Assembly: GCA_044223665.1 (NCBI GenBank)
Contig: JBGALT010000002.1
Span: 62,001 to 126,000, forward strand
Direction of reading: 5' to 3'
Source of the DNA: JBBSAT01 sp044223665
GTDB taxonomy: Bacteria; Myxococcota_A; Polyangia; Polyangiales; Sandaracinaceae
DNA length: 64,000 bases
Below are positions 1 through 7,564 of this stretch, in pieces. A program made the translations under genes and the position numbers. The notes below the pieces were generated by a model that saw nothing but the letters and a program-made list of their open reading frames with translations, was not told the origin of the DNA and did no database searches. Numbering within the stretch: position 1 is the stretch's first letter; the number at the start of each line of letters is the position of its first letter.

Positions 1-618
1 CAGCTCGGAGAAGTCGGCGCTCGCGAGCCGCGCCACGCTCGTCGCCGTCGCCGGCCAGACCAGCACCACGTCTGCCCAGGCGGCGAGCTCGAGGTGCGGC
101 ACGCGACCGGGCTCGCTCGCGTCGGGAAAGAGCGAGCGCTCCACCCTCGCGTGCGTGAGCGCCTCGAGCGCCTCGACCCCGACGAAGCGTGCTGCACGCT
201 CGGTGATGGCGAAGCGCACGTCCATGCCGCGCGCGATCAAGCGCTGCGCGAGGACGGGCGCGTGCGAGGCCGCGATCCCGCCTCCCATCGCCACCAGGAC
301 GCGCGCGCGCGTGCGCGGCAGAGAGGTCGTGGAGGGCGCGCGCCCCGCGTGCAGCAGACCCGCCTGCCAGAGGAGCGCGATCAGCTCGTCGACGACGCTC
401 GCTTCTCCGATCGGCCCGCCGACGAGCGCCTCGAGGTGACGCACGAGCTCGGCCCGCGTGCACGCGCTCGCTGCGACGCGTGCGAGCACGGCCTCGGCGA
501 GCGCCGCCGTGTCGCCGTCGAGCCGCAGCACGCTCTGCTCGCCTCCGACGATCACGAGCGCGCCTCGCGAGCGCATCGCGCGCAGGCTCCCGATCACCAG
601 CGCGTCGTCCTTCGTCAC
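1..618 (-). CDS. Partial flavoprotein of the phosphopantothenoylcysteine decarboxylase (HFCD) type
   Basis: The gene runs off the left edge, so only about 206 N-terminal residues are visible, starting at a GTG (VTKDDALVIG). Residues 1-100 form a poorly recognised N-terminal region. From about residue 110 a Rossmann-like flavoprotein begins (RVLVAMGGGIAASHAPVLAQ), and near the edge it has LVWPATATSVARLA, which matches the PATANTIAKLA segment of Dfp/CoaB-C-type FMN-binding decarboxylases. By family knowledge such proteins decarboxylate cysteine-containing thiols using FMN. The extra N-terminal domain differs from standard CoaBC, so this could be a specialised peptide or thiol decarboxylase rather than the coenzyme A enzyme. 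The catalytic His and the C-terminal half lie outside the window. Confidence 0.6.
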   Translation of the reverse strand, partial: MTKDDALVIGSLRAMRSRGALVIVGGEQSVLRLDGDTAALAEAVLARVAASACTRAELVRHLEALVGGPIGEASVVDELIALLWQAGLLHAGRAPSTTSLPRTRARVLVAMGGGIAASHAPVLAQRLIARGMDVRFAITERAARFVGVEALEALTHARVERSLFPDASEPGRVPHLELAAWADVVLVWPATATSVARLASADFSEL

Positions 619-674
619 GCGAGCGCACGGTAGTACGAACGCGCTCCGCTTGCCGAGCCCGGGCCGATTCCCGC

Positions 675-899
675 ATGCTCTCGGTCATGGATCGCCCGAG
701 CGAGACCAAGAAGAAGCTCGTCCTGCCGACCGCGCTCGCGGTCGCCGTGCTGGCGAGCGGATGCGGCGGAAGCCAGCCGATGCCCGCCAACGACGCGGCG
801 CAGAACGACGCCGCGATCGCCGACGCCGGCATGGACGCGGGCTGCGTGCCCCCCGAGGTCTACGACCCGACCTCGGGCCTGTGCGTCCCCTTGGTGTGA
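675..899 (+). CDS. Small predicted lipoprotein (74 aa)
   Basis: This short reading frame has a textbook lipoprotein signal: a Lys-rich n-region (SETKKK), a hydrophobic stretch, and the lipobox LASGC with Cys30 as the lipidation site. The mature part is only about 45 residues. It is Ala/Asp-rich (NDAAQNDAAIADAG) and ends with two Cys-containing turns (GCVPPEVYD, SGLCVPLV). An internal ATG at 687 is an equally good start. It is divergent from the flavoprotein gene. No function is recognised; it resembles the many DAG-tailed lipoproteins elsewhere in this window. Confidence 0.6.
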   Translation: MLSVMDRPSETKKKLVLPTALAVAVLASGCGGSQPMPANDAAQNDAAIADAGMDAGCVPPEVYDPTSGLCVPLV

Positions 900-1081
900 T
901 GATCCCAGCGGCCCAGGTTGGGCTGCGACCCGGATCCCGAGAACGCGAAGATCCCGCGAGCCCTCCGGCGCGCCGGGCGGATTGCGCGCGACGGAAGACG
1001 AGAGGCCCGGGCGCCGCAGCACCCAGGCCTCGATCGGCGGTACTCGATCGGCCGCCGGCTCGCTCGCGACGGACGGCGAAC

Positions 1082-1105
1082 GGCCAGCGTGCAGGCACGC
1101 CGGCC
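1082..1105. terminator. Hairpin in the gap downstream of rpsT
   Basis: GGCCaGCGTGC and GCACGCcGGCC form a stem with one mismatch and a 2-nt loop, 30 bp beyond the rpsT stop. There is no T-run on either side, so it is at best an atypical terminator. The rest of the 235-bp gap (900-1134) shows nothing else. Confidence 0.3.
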
Positions 1106-1134
1106 TCGTTCGCTCGGCGGCGAGCGCGGGTCGG

Positions 1135-1398
1135 TCAGCTCATCGCCGCGACGTGCGCGCTGAGGCGCGACACGTAGCGCGAGCCGGTCTTCTTCGGGTA
1201 GACGCCCTTCGAGACCGCCTGGTCGATCTTCTGGATCGCCGTCGCGAGCGCCGACTGCGCCGCCTTCTTGTCCTTGCCGGCCACGGCCTCGCGGACGTTC
1301 TTCATGATCGAGCGGACGCCCGTGCGGACGTGCTTGTTGCGCGCGGTGCGCTTGGTGGTCTGGCGGATGCGCTTCTGCGCGGATGCGACGTTGGCCAT
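1135..1398 (-). CDS. rpsT: 30S ribosomal protein S20
   Basis: This 87-residue basic protein is a full-length S20, which binds 16S rRNA at the base of the 30S body. The start MANVASAQKRIRQTTKRTARN and the helical Lys/Arg/Ala-rich body match the family, including the KKAAQSALATAIQKIDQAVSKGV segment typical of the second and third helices. The ATG is preceded by a GGGAGC Shine-Dalgarno-like sequence. It stands alone, as rpsT usually does. There is little doubt about identity. Confidence 0.97.
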   Translation of the reverse strand: MANVASAQKRIRQTTKRTARNKHVRTGVRSIMKNVREAVAGKDKKAAQSALATAIQKIDQAVSKGVYPKKTGSRYVSRLSAHVAAMS

Positions 1399-1540
1399 GG
1401 GGCTCCCGAGGGATCGAAAGGGTCGATGGGGTACCTTCCGCTCCCGGCCCTGTCAAGCGGCGGCGGCGTCGATCTCGATCCGGGCGGCCGGGGTCCTCGG
1501 CTCGCCGGGCGGCCCGGCCCGCGCGGTCGTCGGCCTGTGA

Positions 1541-2011
1541 TCACCGGGGCAGGGTGGAGGGCCCGAGGACGTTGAGCTGGGCGCTCGCAGGCAGGGCCAG
1601 CTGGGCAGCGACCGCGAAGTCGCCCCGGACGTCCTCGTGCACCTCGGCGCGCCGAACGACCACGTCCCGCAGCACACGCGTCAGCTCGAGCTCCGATCCT
1701 TCCCCGGCCCACCAGCAGCGGGCCCGCAGGAGCGCTTCGCCGGGCTCGGCGTACTGGCAGATCCCGACCTCGCTCCCGATGACCTGGGTCTCGGTCCCGC
1801 CGGGCTCGCAGATGCGCACCAGCGTGACCCGGGTGTGCGGGATCGCGACGATGGCCGGATCCACGCCGCCGGCCGTGTCGTCCTCGAAGCGGAGCGCCAC
1901 CGTGCACTGCGTACGCCGCGGTGCCGGCCCCGAGCTGGTGGTCGTGTGCGAGGCCGCGGGCGAGCCGCAGGCCACGAGCGTCACGAGCAAGAGCAGCGCC
2001 GGAGCACGCAC
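1541..2011 (-). CDS. Predicted lipoprotein, unknown function (156 aa)
   Basis: The N-terminus has a short hydrophobic signal and a lipobox, LVAC, with Cys15. A Ser/Thr-rich linker follows, then a compact domain of about 120 residues with three further Cys (RTQCTV, RICEP, GICQY) and an alternating hydrophobic pattern that suggests beta strands. No family is recognised. It is divergent from the membrane protein gene at 2050, with only 38 bp between the two starts, so any promoters must overlap. It is probably a periplasmic or outer-membrane-anchored protein. Confidence 0.6.
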   Translation of the reverse strand: MRAPALLLLVTLVACGSPAASHTTTSSGPAPRRTQCTVALRFEDDTAGGVDPAIVAIPHTRVTLVRICEPGGTETQVIGSEVGICQYAEPGEALLRARCWWAGEGSELELTRVLRDVVVRRAEVHEDVRGDFAVAAQLALPASAQLNVLGPSTLPR

Positions 2012-2049
2012 AGGGGACGCATACCACGCCTCCGTGATAATCAGCGGTC

Positions 2050-2709
2050 GTGGCCCGAGAGGACGATCGCGAGAGGCGCGCGCTGGCGGTGCTCTCGTCG
2101 GTGCCTCTCGCCGGCCAGCTGCTCTTCCACGTCTGGGAACAGTGGGCGATCTTCGCCGGGCGTTTCGCGTACGTCGACCGGCTCGCGAGCACCACCGGCT
2201 CCCTCGCGACGCTCCTCGAGCTCGTCTTGTTCGTCGCCCCGCTCGGCGGCTGGGCGGTGCTCCTCGGCCGTGCGCTCCTGCGGCGCGAGCGCATCCCCGG
2301 TCAGCCGCGCGAGGGGGATCCGGCGGTCGCGCGCGCGCTCGGAGGCGTCATCCGGGTCGTCTCGCCCGTCGCCGCGCTGGCCCTCGTCCTCCACGTGGCG
2401 TTGCTCTGGGGAGGAAGGCTGCTGCACGGCGAGCCCCCGGTCTGGACCTACGACGTTCTGCGGACCGTCCTCGGCCGACCCTTCTGGCTCGGCGTGCACG
2501 CGCTGCTCGTCTTCGCGGTGCCGTGGCACCTGGCGGCGACGCTCCCCGACGGGCTCGAGGCCGCCGGCATCCTCGGGCCCGAGAGCCGCCGCTCGAGCTA
2601 CCTCGTCAGCACGGTGCTCGGGGCCTGCCTCTTCGTGCTCTTCGCGCAGCTCGGCGGCTGGCTCGCCACCGGGCTCGGGACGTTCTGGCCCATCCGCATC
2701 GTCTCGTGA
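2050..2709 (+). CDS. Five-TM membrane protein resembling succinate dehydrogenase cytochrome b
   Basis: Five hydrophobic segments are visible at roughly residues 11-32, 52-74, 100-122, 144-165 and 183-207. Four His residues (H27, H115, H150, H160) lie within or at the edge of helices, and the first helix carries LLFHVWEQW, like the FHLW motif of the single-subunit B-type SdhC/FrdC cytochromes that bind two hemes. By that family comparison it would anchor a succinate dehydrogenase/fumarate reductase. However, no sdhA or sdhB is next to it here, so it may instead be a stand-alone paralogue. The GTG start is chosen because it opens the frame directly before the first helix. Confidence 0.5.
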   Translation: MAREDDRERRALAVLSSVPLAGQLLFHVWEQWAIFAGRFAYVDRLASTTGSLATLLELVLFVAPLGGWAVLLGRALLRRERIPGQPREGDPAVARALGGVIRVVSPVAALALVLHVALLWGGRLLHGEPPVWTYDVLRTVLGRPFWLGVHALLVFAVPWHLAATLPDGLEAAGILGPESRRSSYLVSTVLGACLFVLFAQLGGWLATGLGTFWPIRIVS

Positions 2710-2783
2710 CCCTCGGCCCAGGCGCGGCCCGCGAGGCACGGCCTCTCGCCAGGATCGCGCCGAGGTGCTAGCTCCGCGGCCGC

Positions 2784-3485
2784 ATGGGCGCTCAATGGAA
2801 GCAAAAGGGTCGTGAGGCTGCGGCCAACGCCAAGGGCCGCGTCTTCAGCAAGCTCGCCAAGGAGATCATCATCGCGGCACGCGGTGGGGCGGATCCGGCG
2901 AACAACGCGAAGCTGCGCATGGCGCTCGAGGCCGCGCGCAAGGCGTCGATGACGCGCGACACGATCGACCGTGCGATCAAGAAGGGCGCGGGCCTGCTCG
3001 ATGGGCCGGTCCAGTACGACTCGGTCGTCTACGAGGGCTTCGCCCCGCACCAGGTGCCGGTCATCGTCGAGTGCCTCACCGAGAACAAGAACCGCACGTC
3101 GAGCAACGTCCGCGTGCTCTTCCGCAAGGGACAGCTCGGCAACTCCGGCTCGGTCTCGTGGGACTACACGCGTCTCGGTGCGATCGAAGCGAGCCCGCCC
3201 GAGGGCGGGGCGGACGCCGAAGAGGCTGCGATCGAGTCGGGGGCGCAGGATCTCGAGAGCGACGGCGAAGGCGGGACGCTCTTCTACACCGAGCCGACCG
3301 ATCTCGATGCCGTGGCCAAGGCGCTCGGCGAGCGGAAGTGGACGGTCTCCTCGGCGAAGCTGATCTGGAAGCCGAAGAACCCGGTCACCACCCTGGACGA
3401 AGCGCAGCGCGCCGAGGTCGAGGCGTTCCTCTCCGACATCGACGACGACGACGACGTGCAAGCGGTCTTCCCCGCGCTCGCCTGA
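2784..3485 (+). CDS. yebC: YebC/PmpR/TACO1-family protein
   Basis: The 233-residue product begins MGAQWKQKGREAAANAKGR. It has the family hallmarks KLAKEIIIAARGGADPANNAKLR and KASMTRDTIDRAIKKGAG in the N-terminal helical domain, then VYEGFAPHQVPVIVECLTEN and the RKGQLGNSGSVSW segment. Members are described both as DNA-binding regulators and, more recently, as ribosome-associated factors that relieve stalling at proline-rich stretches. The length is normal for the family (about 240). The acidic end (SDIDDDDDVQ) is typical. Its stop is 5 bp from that of the convergent gene at 3491. Confidence 0.95.
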   Translation: MGAQWKQKGREAAANAKGRVFSKLAKEIIIAARGGADPANNAKLRMALEAARKASMTRDTIDRAIKKGAGLLDGPVQYDSVVYEGFAPHQVPVIVECLTENKNRTSSNVRVLFRKGQLGNSGSVSWDYTRLGAIEASPPEGGADAEEAAIESGAQDLESDGEGGTLFYTEPTDLDAVAKALGERKWTVSSAKLIWKPKNPVTTLDEAQRAEVEAFLSDIDDDDDVQAVFPALA

Positions 3486-3490
3486 GCCGA

Positions 3491-3895
3491 TCAGGTCGTG
3501 GACGCCAGGCGGAGCGTGCGCCGGTGTGCGACGGCCTGCTCGAGGAGCGTCGTGAGCGCGCCGCGGATCTCGCTCGGGTCGATCGACTCGGTCGGCAGCT
3601 CGAGCGTGAGCACCACGTCGCCGTCGTCGTCGTAGGCGAACTTCGCCTGGTACATGTCGCGGTTCACGCGCAGCAGCCAGCGTGCGAGCTCGAAGCTGTT
3701 CTTTCCGCGCGTGGCGAGGAAGGGCACCACCGACGCGATGAGCCAGTTCTTCTGGAGCCGGACGAAGATGTTCACCTCGCCCTCGGCGGTCTCGTGGACC
3801 GTCTTCACGGTCCCCTTGTCGTCGTGGGGACGAGACGTCCAGCCCAGCGCGTCGATGTGCCCCAGGAGCGTGGCTTGATCCAGCACGGGGAACAT
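3491..3895 (-). CDS. YbjN-like protein
   Basis: The 134-residue product has the layout of the YbjN/type III chaperone-like fold: an N-terminal helix (LLGHIDALGW), a strand-rich middle (GEVNIFVRLQKNWLIASVVPF), a helix with NRDMYQAKFAYDDDGDVVLTLELP, and a C-terminal helical segment of about 30 residues. These proteins are small, soluble and often of unknown role; some affect motility or stress responses. It converges on yebC, and CCTGAgccgaTCAGG at the junction could form a small hairpin. The assignment rests on pattern recognition of the strand-helix arrangement. Confidence 0.55.
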   Translation of the reverse strand: MFPVLDQATLLGHIDALGWTSRPHDDKGTVKTVHETAEGEVNIFVRLQKNWLIASVVPFLATRGKNSFELARWLLRVNRDMYQAKFAYDDDGDVVLTLELPTESIDPSEIRGALTTLLEQAVAHRRTLRLASTT

Positions 3896-3964
3896 CCTGC
3901 GCCCCGCCCGGGTTGGCGATCAAGCGGGTTGCCGGCCGGGCGGAACCGGCCCAGGAGAAAGAGC

Positions 3965-4201
3965 GTGACGAAGCAGACGACGGTTCGCGGCACCGTCCGC
4001 AAGATCAGCCTCGAAGGAGGCGTCTTCGCGCTCGTGACCGACGAGGGGCGCCAGATCGAGCTGATCGATCCACCGAGCGCGCTGCAGAAGAACGGCGCTC
4101 GGGCCGAGGTCGTGCTGGACCGCACGAGCGCCGACGCCACGATCGGCATGGTCGGCGATGCCGCGCGCGTGCGCTCGTTCACGCTGCTGACGAGCGACTG
4201 A
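3965..4201 (+). CDS. Small conserved-looking protein of unknown function (78 aa)
   Basis: The GTG start is supported by an AGGAG ribosome binding site seven bases upstream. The product begins VTKQTTVRGTVRKISLEGGVFALVTDEG and looks like a single small beta-barrel with alternating hydrophobic residues, similar in shape to cold-shock/OB folds, but no known motif is complete. There is no signal peptide or membrane segment. It is followed after 142 bp by the SRPBCC-like gene in the same direction. Confidence 0.6.
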   Translation: MTKQTTVRGTVRKISLEGGVFALVTDEGRQIELIDPPSALQKNGARAEVVLDRTSADATIGMVGDAARVRSFTLLTSD

Positions 4202-4343
4202 AGCTCCGCGGAGCCGCGCCAGGGGCGCTCCGCTCTGGCGTCGCTCGAGCCCGGAGGACCGGTCCGCGCCCGCGTGCGGTGGCCTCGACGCCACGTGGAA
4301 GAAGTCCCGGACGACGGCGAGTTTTCGGGCTACACCCTCGCCC

Positions 4344-4880
4344 GTGCGCATCGAAGCCGACTCCGTACTCCCGTTCCCACGCGACGTGGTGTTCCGCGCC
4401 TACCGCGACGATCTGCCGAAGGTCGTGGAGTTCCTCCCGAACGTCCGTTCCATCGAGGTGAAGAGCCGCGAAGAGAACGGCTCGGTCACCAAGCTCTTCA
4501 ACGTCTGGCACGGTGGCGGTGAGATCCCGGCGGCGGCCCGCTCGCTGCTCGACGAGAAGGCCCTCTCCTGGGACGACCACGCGGTGTGGGACGAGAGCCA
4601 GCATCGGTGCGACTGGACGATTCACACGCACGCGTTCACCGATGCCGTGTCCTCCAAGGGGCAGACGCTCCTGATCGAGCTCGCTCCCGAGCGGACGCGC
4701 ATCGAGCTGCGCGGGGACTTCTCGATCGACCTGAAGAAGGTGCGCGGAATCCCCTCGTTCCTCGCGGGCTCGGTCGGCAAGGCGGTCGAGGGGTTTCTCA
4801 GCAAGCAGATCACCGCGAACCTGACGAGCACGACCGACGCGCTCTCCCGCTACCTCACGAAGAAGACGTCGGGCGCCTGA
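4344..4880 (+). CDS. SRPBCC/DUF2505-like lipid- or ligand-binding protein
   Basis: The 178-residue product starts MRIEADSVLPFPRDVVFRAYRDD, the classic first strand and helix of the START/SRPBCC (Bet v1-like) fold. It continues with strands (KLFNVWHGGGEIP, CDWTIHTHAF, TRIELRGDFSIDLK) and ends in a long amphipathic helix (SVGKAVEGFLSKQITANLTS). The pattern is closest to DUF2505-type cytoplasmic members that bind hydrophobic ligands. No catalytic residues can be proposed. The GTG start lies 142 bp after the small gene at 3965. Confidence 0.6.
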   Translation: MRIEADSVLPFPRDVVFRAYRDDLPKVVEFLPNVRSIEVKSREENGSVTKLFNVWHGGGEIPAAARSLLDEKALSWDDHAVWDESQHRCDWTIHTHAFTDAVSSKGQTLLIELAPERTRIELRGDFSIDLKKVRGIPSFLAGSVGKAVEGFLSKQITANLTSTTDALSRYLTKKTSGA

Positions 4881-4994
4881 GTTTCGCCTCGCGCGCGCTC
4901 AAGCTCGGCGCCGCTTCGTCCGATGCTCGGTCGAGCCTCGTGGGACCTCGCGCGCGGAGCTCGAGCCGCTCTCACGTCTCACCCATCCGCCGAT

Positions 4995-5032
4995 CCAGAA
5001 TGCCGATGAGCATTTCTGGGCCGACGTACTAG
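4995..5032 (-). repeat. Solo end of the CTAGTAC element family
   Basis: On the minus strand this reads CTAGTACGTCGGCCCAGAAA followed by a short loop and the complementary arm, giving a hairpin (CCAGAATGC / GCATTTCTGG). The same outer sequence, CTAGTAC-(2-3 nt)-GGCCCGGAAG, occurs at both ends of or adjacent to the elements at 29446 and 61128. No second end is seen near 4.8-4.9 kb, so this looks like a decayed or single-end copy. Confidence 0.5.
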
Positions 5033-5050
5033 TCTCGCTCCGGGGGATCG

Positions 5051-5686
5051 ATGACTCGATCGGACGGTACCGAACCGTTGATCGCGGGGTCCGCGGTCAA
5101 CGGTGTCCGACATCTCCTCCTCGAGGAAGGTGTTTGGGATGCCGTGCGCGCCGCGCTGGTGCGCGCCCGGCCGGATGCGGTCGCTTGGATCGACACCGAC
5201 CTGTCGGTGGACCCGACGAAGACCGAGTGGATCCCGGTCGCCCGCTACGTGCAGATGATGGATGCGCTCTACGCGGCGGTCGGTGACGAGCGGACGTTCG
5301 CGCTCGGTCGAGAGCGGGCCCATCGGACGGCGGTCGCCGGGGCGTTCGCTCCCGTCGTGCGCAGCTGGCAGCGGACCTTCGGGCGCGATGTCGGCGAGTT
5401 CCTCAAGCTGACGTTCCACGCGTGGTCGACGCAGACGCGCCATCTCGGCGAGTTCGAGCTCGCCGACGCCGGCCCCGGCCGCGCCCGCTTCGTCCTCCGC
5501 TCGCCCCCCGCCCTCGTTGCCGGCTGCGTCGGCTGGCAGCGCTTCCTCGCCGGCTACGCAACCGGGCTGCTCGACCTCGTCGGACGGCGAGGGCTCTGCG
5601 AGATCCGCATGGATTCCGAGGGGAAAGACATGCACATCGCCTACCGCTACGACACCGACCCGCCCCCCCCGGGGAGCGCGAAGTGA
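5051..5686 (+). CDS. DUF2378 family protein (myxobacterial paralogous family TIGR02265)
   Basis: The 211-residue product follows the family layout: an N-terminal segment, a middle PVARYVQMMDALYAAVGDERTFALGRE, a VRSWQRTFGRDVGEFLKLTFHAWSTQTRHLGEFELADAGPG region and the C-terminal CVGWQRFLAGYATGLLDLVG stretch. DUF2378 proteins are multicopy and almost confined to myxobacteria. Their fold recalls heme-NO-binding-like or V4R-like sensor domains, but their function is unknown. The ATG is preceded by a GGGGGA ribosome binding site. It is a useful taxonomic marker for the window. Confidence 0.8.
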   Translation: MTRSDGTEPLIAGSAVNGVRHLLLEEGVWDAVRAALVRARPDAVAWIDTDLSVDPTKTEWIPVARYVQMMDALYAAVGDERTFALGRERAHRTAVAGAFAPVVRSWQRTFGRDVGEFLKLTFHAWSTQTRHLGEFELADAGPGRARFVLRSPPALVAGCVGWQRFLAGYATGLLDLVGRRGLCEIRMDSEGKDMHIAYRYDTDPPPPGSAK

Positions 5687-5701
5687 TGGCGTAGAGATAA
5701 G

Positions 5702-5870
5702 GTGTGATTGCGGGGGCCCGCGGAGCGCGGAGGGCCCCGCCGCACGGTCTTCCTCGAGCCTCTCGCGAGGCTCGCCGGGCGTGGGACCGGCGGCCGCGCG
5801 GTCTTGCCGATCGGATGGACTTGGATCCGAGCGGGCCCTAAGAGGGGCCCCGCCGTGGCTCTTGGCTGCC
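5702..5870. repeat. Hairpin-rich intergenic segment
   Basis: The gap between the DUF2378 and UbiA-like genes holds three dyads: GGGGCCCGCG...GGAGGGCCCC near 5712-5737, a perfect 8-bp stem CGAGCCTC/GAGGCTCG at 5755-5774, and GCGGGCCC...GGGGCCCCGC near 5838-5861. The first and third have similar GGGCCCC cores. It could be a terminator cluster or a decayed small palindromic element; no gene is seen here. Confidence 0.4.
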
Positions 5871-5910
5871 CGTCGCGAACGCTTGGGTTCCCCTCTTCCG
5901 CGAGCCGTTC

Positions 5911-6897
5911 GTGAGCACGCTCCGGGATCTGATCGCGCTGGCCCGGCTGCGCGGGCTCTTCCTCGTCTCGCTCCTGCCGGTGCTCGGCTACAGCTGGGCG
6001 TACTGGGACCACGGCTGCGAGGCCGTCGGGTGGACGGCCATCCCTCGCCTGCTCTGGCTCGCGCTCATCTGGGGCATCCCCCACCTGGGAACGATGTGGC
6101 TCAACGCCGCCCTCGATCGCGACGAGAGCGCGCCGCTCTACGGGCGCGCAGCGAAGGTGCCACCGAACATCGAGGTCTACGCGTACCTCACGCTCCTGGC
6201 CTCGCTCGCGCTCGCGCTCACCACGCACTTCGGCCTCGCCCTCTGCGTGATCGGGTGCGCGCTGCTCTCGATCCTCTACTCGCACCCGAGGACGGCGTGG
6301 AAGGGGCACGCGATCCTCGGACCGGCGACCAACGCGATCGGGTACGGGGTGCTCTCCCCCCTCGGCGGGTTCCTCTTCACCGACTTCCCTCCCACTCTCC
6401 GCGGCGCCCTCGTCCTCGCGACCGCCGTGCCGTGGATGCTCACCGCGTACTTCGCCGCCCAGGCCTTCCAGGAGGACGAGGATCGTGCACGCGGCTACCG
6501 CACCCTCGTCGCGATCGCGGGCCCGACGGTGACGCTGCGCGTGACGCGCGTCGTGCTCTGGATCTCTCTCGCGGCCTCGGCAGCCCTGGCGATCGCGGGG
6601 ATCGTGCCGCGCTTGGTGATCGTCCCGCTGCCGCTCTTTCTCGTGCTCGATCGCTATCTTGTGCGCTGGTCGAAGCAGCCCAACGGTGGTGATGCCGGCT
6701 GGGCAGGACGCTTCTTCGCGCGCCTCGCCGGCGTCGCGTTGCTGGTCCTCGTCGCAGCGTGCGTCGACTACGAGCTCGCGATGCGATCGAGATCGCTACC
6801 CGGTGGTCTCGCGACGGCGAGCGGGCTGTGGGAGCCGCGCGTGTGCGCCGCTGCATGGCCGGCTTGGTCGAGCGAGCATCCGATCGGCGATCGGTGA
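5911..6897 (+). CDS. UbiA-superfamily prenyltransferase
   Basis: The 328-residue product is a polytopic membrane protein with about eight hydrophobic segments and the two Asp-rich motifs of UbiA enzymes in variant form: NAALDRDES (about residues 65-73) in place of NDxxD, and EDEDRARGYRTL (about 193-204), which fits the second DxxxD motif. By family knowledge it would transfer a polyprenyl group to an acceptor such as a quinone precursor or a lipid head group. The first motif departs from the consensus, so the substrate cannot be inferred. The last 40 residues are atypical and may reflect 3' drift. The start is GTG. Confidence 0.75.
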   Translation: MSTLRDLIALARLRGLFLVSLLPVLGYSWAYWDHGCEAVGWTAIPRLLWLALIWGIPHLGTMWLNAALDRDESAPLYGRAAKVPPNIEVYAYLTLLASLALALTTHFGLALCVIGCALLSILYSHPRTAWKGHAILGPATNAIGYGVLSPLGGFLFTDFPPTLRGALVLATAVPWMLTAYFAAQAFQEDEDRARGYRTLVAIAGPTVTLRVTRVVLWISLAASAALAIAGIVPRLVIVPLPLFLVLDRYLVRWSKQPNGGDAGWAGRFFARLAGVALLVLVAACVDYELAMRSRSLPGGLATASGLWEPRVCAAAWPAWSSEHPIGDR

Positions 6898-7564
6898 TCG
6901 ACGATCGAGACGACGGTCGACGTGATCACGATCGAGATCGATCGAGATCGATCGAAAAAAAATTCGTCACTCGAACGAAAGACGATTGACACCGATCGCC
7001 GTGCTCGTACTCTCGTGGCGAATGAACGAGAGCGAGAGCACGCGACCTCCACCAAGCGAGTCGCTCTTCCGCTCCCCCGCGCTCGAGACGCGAGCGCTGT
7101 CGGGGCCGACTCACTGGGGGTGCACCGTCGAGCGCGAAGTCGTCCGTAGCGACGGCTCCGACCTCGTCGTCTGTGTTGGCCGTGGTTCGCAGGTCGTCTC
7201 GCTTCGTGCGCCGCGCACGTCTCCTCTTCCTCGTAGCCATGGCCGCGCGATCGCCGGCCGCTCGGAAGATGGACGTGGCGCGATCCACGCGCGTCGGAAC
7301 ATCGGGTGGGGCGCTTCTCGCTCTGCCGCCGTAGCTCACCTCGATGGTGCTCCGGGGTTGCGCGCAGCGTCGCTGCGTACCGATCCCTGCTCGTCGAACG
7401 TGGGGTTGCGGGCCTCTCGGGTCGCGATCGCTGCGGATCTCTTCCTTTCGCGGTGAGGGCGGCTTCTTTCGTGATCCTTCTCCGGATGCGCCGAGCGTCC
7501 GGACGGCGCCGTGTGCCTACTGCACCACGTGCCGTGCAAAACTCGTGGAACGAACGGATCTCCG
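6898..7564. other. Long leader region upstream of the ATP-grasp operon
   Basis: This 667-bp stretch carries no convincing gene. It opens with tandem GATCGATCGA units (about 6930-6956) followed by an A8 run, then a promoter at 6986. From there to the first operon start is about 540 nt. Open frames exist on both strands (for example + from 7022, MNESESTRPPPSESLF; - from about 7239, MATRKRRRARRTKR), but neither has a ribosome binding site or a convincing codon pattern. It may encode a structured leader RNA or a short peptide. Confidence 0.45.
6986..7013 (+). promoter_or_regulatory. Sigma70-like promoter
   Basis: TTGACA (6986-6991) and TACTCT (7008-7013) are separated by 16 bp, just after an unusually AT-rich patch for this genome. 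It points towards the ATP-grasp operon and would give a leader of about 540 nt. Confidence 0.45.

Noticed and set aside
6925..6960. Tandem GATCGA units considered as a CRISPR-like array or origin iterons
   Set aside because: The units are adjacent with no spacers and there are no cas genes, dnaA or DnaA boxes nearby; it is a short simple repeat.
7180..7260. Possible tRNA (GGTTCGCAGGTC-like T-arm)
   Set aside because: No cloverleaf could be formed; the acceptor and anticodon stems are missing.
7022..7456. Possible peptide or protein gene (MNESESTRPPPSESLF...) in the operon leader
   Set aside because: It has no ribosome binding site, mixed codon pattern and no recognised motif; kept only as a possibility within the leader finding.
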